NCBI GenBank assembly: GCA_004123355.1
Contig: SCHM01000003.1
Span: 3,181,058-3,245,057 of the forward strand
DNA: 64,000 bases
Direction of reading: 5' to 3'
DNA from: Amphirosellinia nigrospora
Lineage: Eukaryota > Ascomycota > Sordariomycetes > Xylariales > Xylariaceae
The notes below the pieces were generated by a model. The model made no database searches, was not told where the DNA came from, and was given only the letters and a program-made list of their open reading frames with translations. Positions 59,265 through 64,000 of the stretch are shown in pieces. Within the stretch, counting starts at the first letter, position 1; the number at the start of each line of letters is the position of its first letter. Position numbers and translations under genes: made by a program.

Positions 59265-59920
59265 TATTTGGGGATTACTATTAGTTGAGCGATCAAAATG
59301 TCGAGATTCCAGGCGTCGTTTGGCATCCCCACATTGCTGCCGGTGCACTAAATAGAAATGGCTTTAGTGTATTAGACTGTCAGGCGCATGTGTTCAGAGA
59401 ACTCAGGGGCTGACGGTAGTGTGACGGGGGTGCGCAACATGACTCTGCTGTTCACGTTATCTGTTTGATAGGCAAGTGCTTAAGACTTACCTGTAACAGA
59501 TAGGTACCTAGGCACTTAAGGTAACAAACCAATTGATATCCAATCGAAAGAACGCAAACTGTTGGTTTTCTCTCATAGTATATAGGACCTAAGTAGAATT
59601 GAACAACGCAGAACAAGACACTTTCTAGAGTTGGGCTTAATAAGCTCAAAGAAAGATCTCTCCCGCAGGGCCAAGCCCCATGTACAGCAACCTGGAACCT
59701 ACGTAGGTAGGTACCTGCTGTAGATATATCCTTAAACACCATTAGGTACTTGTAATCTGATACTAGGCAACCTAACTCATAGAATGATGATTTAATATTG
59801 ATTATAGGATAATTCAAATTTCCAGCCCATGCCGATATGAATTTTGTCCTTACCAGAAACGCCGTGCAATTCATGTTTTCTTCATTATCCCGAGACCGGA
59901 AACCTCAAGCACCATGATTG
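59265..59920. promoter_or_regulatory. Promoter of the DUF726 gene and 3' end of UTP23
   Basis: About 650 bases. It holds several TACCTAGG/GTAGGTAGGTACC copies at 59490-59515 and 59697-59715. No gene is seen; the 140-codon frame at 59452-59874 lacks motifs. Confidence 0.45.
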
Positions 59921-61081
59921 TTATTCGTCACCTATAGAGATCTCTCCTTGGATATCACTACCCCCGCTAGCCGCACCAGTCGCCTTTGACTTGTGTTTAC
60001 GCCGCCGTTTTCTCACTGAACCTTCTCCAGTCTCTTGTGTCGTGTTATCTTGGCTCGTCTCCACCAATCCGATCGCCTCAGCAGTCTCTGTCGAGTCCTT
60101 TCTCATGTGTTCCAGCTTATCTTCCCTCTTCTTCCTCATTGATAATGGGTTTGGTTCTTTGCGACCATATGTCTTCTTCTTCTTAGATTTGGACGGCTCA
60201 GTCCCTCCCTCGTTATCGTTTCCATCCTTCTCGTCGTCCACGTTCTCTTGTTGCCTCTTTCTCTTCAGCGCTGGCGACTTAAGTTCTGCGGTAAATTTTG
60301 CCTTCTCGTCTCGGGAGCGTGCTTTTACGGTTGTGGAAGAAGCTGGTTCCATGATGAGAACAGAGCGGCGGATATAAAGCAATGGCACGACCTGGATGCC
60401 ATCACGCAGCGAGGATCGGATTTCGTCGTCGTTAATTGCGCATACATAGCGATGCTTATTGGCTCCATTTTTACTCGGGTCGACTACAGAGTGTAGGCAA
60501 TCTAATTCTTCTGTTCAAGACGAGGGGTTAGTAATTTCTGCTCAAGGCCGAGTTTTCCAACAATTAGGGAGCGTGCAAAAGCAACTATGCCTGGAGACGG
60601 ATGAGGAAATTGAAAATGTGCTATAACTCACTAAGAGGTTCAGGATAGTCGGAGGGGTGATGTCCGCATCGCCGTCGTTCGACCTTTTCCTTGGCGAAAT
60701 CGATCACAGCTCCTATACCAGGTTCATTCTTCCTAGCGTATAGCCATCTCATTGAGCATTGAGTTATTACTAAAGAATCAAGGTCGCCACATTAGTAGGT
60801 CCGAGTCCCGGAAAGGAGGGTCCAGACATACACAGTTTCGTGTTGCCGTGCAGAGTGGCTTTCAGTATGTGATCGATGTCCATCTTGCTACGGATAGCTG
60901 CCTCAAGGAACTGGCTATCGGAGAGAACTTGGTAAGGTTCTCTGAAGCCAAAGTTCATCTCTGTATGGCGATCAGTTTAGCGATGCACCGGCGACGTGAT
61001 AAGACTTGTAGGGTAGTCTTTCGTCACTCCATATTGGTTCATTAACCGCTTGTACTGCTTCGACCTCTTTGCGCGTGGCAT
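59921..61081 (-). CDS. UTP23: rRNA-processing protein UTP23
   Basis: Utp23 is a PIN-like nucleolar factor of the small-subunit processome, needed for early 18S rRNA cleavages and snR30 release. From the ATG at 61081: MPRAKRSKQYKRLMNQYG; after an intron, MNFGFREPYQVLSDSQFLEA, KMDIDHILKATLHGNTKL; then ITQCSMRWLYARKNEPG, IDFAKEKVERRRCGHHP; and after another intron EELDCLHSVVDPSKNGANKH, RYVCAINDDEIRSSLRDGIQ, VVPLLYIRRSVLIMEPAS. The Cys-His residues of the zinc-binding site (RRRCGHHP and the following LDCL) are present. The C-terminal ~120 residues are Lys/Arg-rich and nucleolar-like (ALKRKRQQE, PSKSKKKKTYGRKEPNP). The order matches the family, and the frame is clean in each exon I checked. Minus-strand neighbours DUF726 and PP2C run in the same direction. 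Confidence 0.92.
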
Positions 61082-61627
61082 CGTCGCTAGTGAGGAAGTG
61101 ACAACAGTGGCTACTTGAGATCGGGTCTTGGTAATGCGCGTGTGTTGCTGGAGCGCGAGCGACAAGGTGGTGGTAGTAAGTTAGCTTAGATCAGAGCATC
61201 TTTTCTCAAAGATAATACCCTGATTCTGCTGCAGCCAAGCTTTAAATTATTTATCGATAACTTTGAAAAGCGGGTCCTTGCCACCCCCACCATCTGATAA
61301 GCCTTTTATCAAATAGGTACGGTACCACATACCTATGTAATAGGTAAGCATGGATTTGAGAGAAGGTAACGTACACCTACCTTGACCTCTACTAAGTAAA
61401 TCTATCTATATATAAATTACCGATTGTAGGAGATACCTATCCCAGATGTAGTCTATATGCTGGTTCTATACCAAGAAGCTCAATAACGCCATGTCTGATG
61501 CATCCCCTAATCCACATCAACTTACATCAAAGGATAGGTATCTAAACATTACTTAACCGCCCTCATTTGATATCTGAACAGCTCGCTACAAAAAGACTCT
61601 CCACAGCCCGGTAAAAACAACTTAAGC
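61082..61627. promoter_or_regulatory. Promoter of UTP23 / 3' end of PP2C gene
   Basis: 545 bases with TAGGTACGGTACC, ACCTATGTAATAGGTA and related motif copies at about 61314-61347, plus A+T-rich DNA. No gene. Confidence 0.45.
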
Positions 61628-62851
61628 CTACGTAAATATATTGCGTCGACATAGTGCGGCTACAACACTGATATCGTCGAGTTTGCCTATATTCGTACTC
61701 ATTAGACTCTCCACTCACTCTATGTATCGAAAGGGTATAACTCACCACCTGCACTAGCTAGTCCTTCTTCAATGGCATGTTCCATGAATGGACTCTCGGC
61801 AAAGGGGTCAGTTGCAATTACTTTCGCAGCCTTCACAAGCTCTTCAGCAACGAATGTCATACCACCATTTGCGCCTTGGGCGCGATCTCCGCAAGCTTGG
61901 CCGCCTTCTCCTGCTTCCCAGCGCTGCACGCTCTTCAAGACAATATCAACAATCTCATGCTCCCAGAGGTTATCAATAACGCCGTCAGACATGGCTAAAC
62001 AAAGATCTCCTTCAGCAAGCTCTACGGTTTCGACGGTCGCATTCTTGTCTGGAGTATCTGGACTGTTGGTTCCAAGTTGTCTTGGACAATCAAACCAATG
62101 CCATTGTTCTGTTGATTTGTATATTGTTTCCCGGCTTTTGGTGCGAATAACCATAACCCGCGAATCGCCTAGATTTGTCACGTATAGGAGTGGAATCACT
62201 TCCGACTGTGGTTTTCCATGACACCTTTGTAGAAGAGCTGCGCGCCGGCGGCAGTCGTCGTCCCCAGACAGTCATTAGGCCCGATGTGGCTTCATAGTTC
62301 GCTCGTATGCTGTTTGTAAATATCGTTTAGGGTCTGGCCGGTAGGCGGAGCCGAGTGGTCGGGATTTTGCGATATATCTTCCATAGCTCCCACCCAGAAA
62401 TGTAGGATTACCGAGACATAGACTTGAAAATATCAGTATTGAGTATTTCAATATATGTCAACAAGAGGGGCGCACCCAGCGTGGCCTCTGGCCGGACGAC
62501 CATGCGCCGACACCATCATTTACACATAAAAAGTGATCGCTAGCGTAGATCGCATCATCTCCATTTGTCCACCCCGGATAAGCTCGCCATGGACGAATGC
62601 GCGTTTATCTCGGCTCTGATGGTGCGTGCTCAGCGGATCTGAAAAGGAACCAGATGGTGGCGATAGAAACGGCGGGGAAATGGTCTAGGCGGGCGTTTTG
62701 CGAAAAGCGCAAAGCCAGTTTCGAAGTGAAAAGGTAGTCTTGGAAGAGTCTGGAAGAGGTGTTGTGACATCGCCGGTGGTTCTCACCGCGCTGGTGGAAG
62801 ATATCGAGCTACGCTGCTGAGTCCAGCGGGGCCATGGTCCAAGGCAAACAT
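61628..62851 (-). CDS. PP2C-family protein phosphatase (PTC7-like)
   Basis: This is a Mg/Mn-dependent Ser/Thr phosphatase. Blocks from N to C: DSSKTTF (about 62730), an FETGFALFAKRPPRPFPRR stretch, the metal-binding NGDDAIYASDHFLCVNDGVG followed by AW (about 62480-62560), GTTTAAGAQLFYKG (about 62225-62265), VIPLLYVTNLGDSRVMVIRT, EQWHWFDCPRQLGTNSPDTP, ELAEGDLCLAMSDGVIDNLW, GGMTFVAEELVKAAK, DPFAESPFMEHAIEEGLASA. A last exon across an intron (about 61690-61745) reads LDDISVVAALCRRN to the TAG at 61628. The acidic D-G and S-D-G-V-x-D-N motifs of PP2C are intact. The 5' part (62260-62700) is broken by several indels. The start is uncertain: the ATG at 62851 begins MFALDHGPAGLSSVARYLPP, which could be a mitochondrial presequence, but upstream exons are possible. 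Confidence 0.78.
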
Positions 62852-64000
62852 ACTGGCGCGCGGTCGCCGCGTCGGACCTAAAATGGAGGTCAGCAGAGGA
62901 GAATATGACCTCCTCATCCCCACGATGCACGCACGCGGGCCGATGGCGACCCGTCGAGGAACTTGGGTGCTGGCTTAAAGTAGGTCGCCAGGTTATGATC
63001 CAAGGTGATAAGAAGGAATGGGCAGGCGGGGTATCTAGCAGTAGCATTACAGTACATCAGATAAGAGTAGTACGGTTATCGATAAATAAGTACCTGGATA
63101 GAAGTAGGTATGCATGTGATATCTAATTGTAATTCTATACTACTAGATTCAGACACTAACTAATTATAGCATTGAATATTGGTTGTAAATCAAGATATAC
63201 CTAATGCTTATATGATGATCTTTTATCAATACCTTAGGAGGTAGTGTAGTGGGGCAAAGACCTAGCCAACATTGGGTACTTTCTTGACATCATCAAGCTG
63301 GATAATAGAAGTTAGTGCTCTTTCAGTCCACGCCTAATCCAGACAATTACGCCCTTAAGGTGTGATTTGAATTACACATTATAGATCAAGGGTGACCTGC
63401 ATCAGAAACAGTTCAGTGCGAACCTTGGAAGTAGTGTACAGTATAGGCATCTGAATGAATACCTCGAATTAAACTTTGACATTATTTCCAACATACCTAG
63501 GTACCTGGTTATATCAGCTACCTACCTCTTTAAACCGAAACAAAGGACAAGCATAGCTTAGATTAAAGAAAACCTACATATATGTCTGATTCTTTAAGTT
63601 TTACGTGGGCTCTCTAGTAGATGTCATGATACCTACCAAGGATAGGTATGCTAAGTATCATGCAGCGGCTAGACGATGCACAACGCCTCGAAGGGATAGT
63701 TTGCTGACCCTAGCGACCGACCTGCACCTTTCACGACACTCAGCCTGTCAACTGACGTAATGCCCCCCTGGCAAAAATATCTCCTCTGGAAGGAAGCAAT
63801 AGTTCTTTTTGGACCTCAGCCATCCATCCGGTTGTTGCCGACCAGCCTAGCAACGATTGATACCCGCAACGGGTAGTGGCTAAGAGGTTTTGAGAAGATA
63901 GTATTTAGAAATCAAAGATTACTGTAAACACAGACAGGCTCTCCCTTGGTTATCATGTACTATGTAAGAGAGAAAGGAAGCACTCTACCTATGTTGTGAC
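62852..64000. promoter_or_regulatory. Upstream region of the PP2C gene, to window end
   Basis: The first 200 bases (62852-63050) are GC-rich and may be 5' leader or first exon of the phosphatase gene. The rest is A+T-rich with TACCTAGGTACC and TACCTACC motifs at about 63495-63525 and again near 63630-63660. No gene is supported. Confidence 0.4.

Noticed and set aside
1-64000. tRNA genes, CRISPR arrays, telomere repeats
   Set aside because: No B-box with a matching cloverleaf, no regularly spaced direct repeats and no TTAGGG tracts were seen.

Overview
The window is nuclear DNA of a filamentous ascomycete (Pezizomycotina, most likely a Sordariomycete). The support is spliced genes with short introns of about 45-70 nt carrying fungal GT...CTAAC...AG signals, and a set of recognisable fungal families: CHD1, RLI1, PRP40, TRS65, PTH11-type receptors, a HET-domain protein, DUF726, UTP23, TVP23 and a PP2C phosphatase. 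I see no tRNA, rRNA, CRISPR array, prophage or intact transposon.

Layout. The left block (1-12.8 kb) is housekeeping: the 5' part of the chromatin remodeller CHD1 (minus, running off the left edge), the ribosome-recycling ABC protein RLI1/ABCE1 (plus, about 20 introns), the splicing factor PRP40 (minus) and the TRAPPII subunit TRS65 (plus). The right block (48.9-63 kb) is mostly core genes: a membrane-anchored DUF3445/heme-dependent oxidative N-demethylase-like protein, the Golgi protein TVP23, a single-pass Ser/Thr-rich surface protein, the DUF726 hydrolase-like protein, the small-subunit-processome factor UTP23 and a PP2C phosphatase.

Between them (12.8-48.3 kb) lies a gene-poor, accessory-looking stretch dominated by environment-facing genes: two PTH11-like 7-TM proteins, a small one-TM protein, a GPI-anchored secreted protein, a GH105 rhamnogalacturonyl hydrolase, a HET-domain protein and a small cysteine-rich secreted protein. 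One large coiled-coil protein also sits here. Long intergenic stretches (17.3-23.0, 30.5-35.8 and 40.9-42.7 kb) hold no gene I can name. One diverged repeat resembling a promoter plus a start codon occurs twice in inverted orientation, near 21.2 and 34.2 kb.

The most important technical observation is that many highly conserved genes, including ones essential in yeast or likely so, are interrupted by isolated one- or two-base indels, mostly deletions, while everything around them stays conserved. This looks more like residual long-read assembly error than true gene death. CDS spans below therefore give the whole locus, and a naive translation will break in many of them. I found no convincing undescribed multi-gene system. 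The best candidates for new biology are the secreted cysteine-rich protein at 47.4 kb, a 50-codon cysteine-containing ORF at 52.1 kb and the inverted repeat pair.
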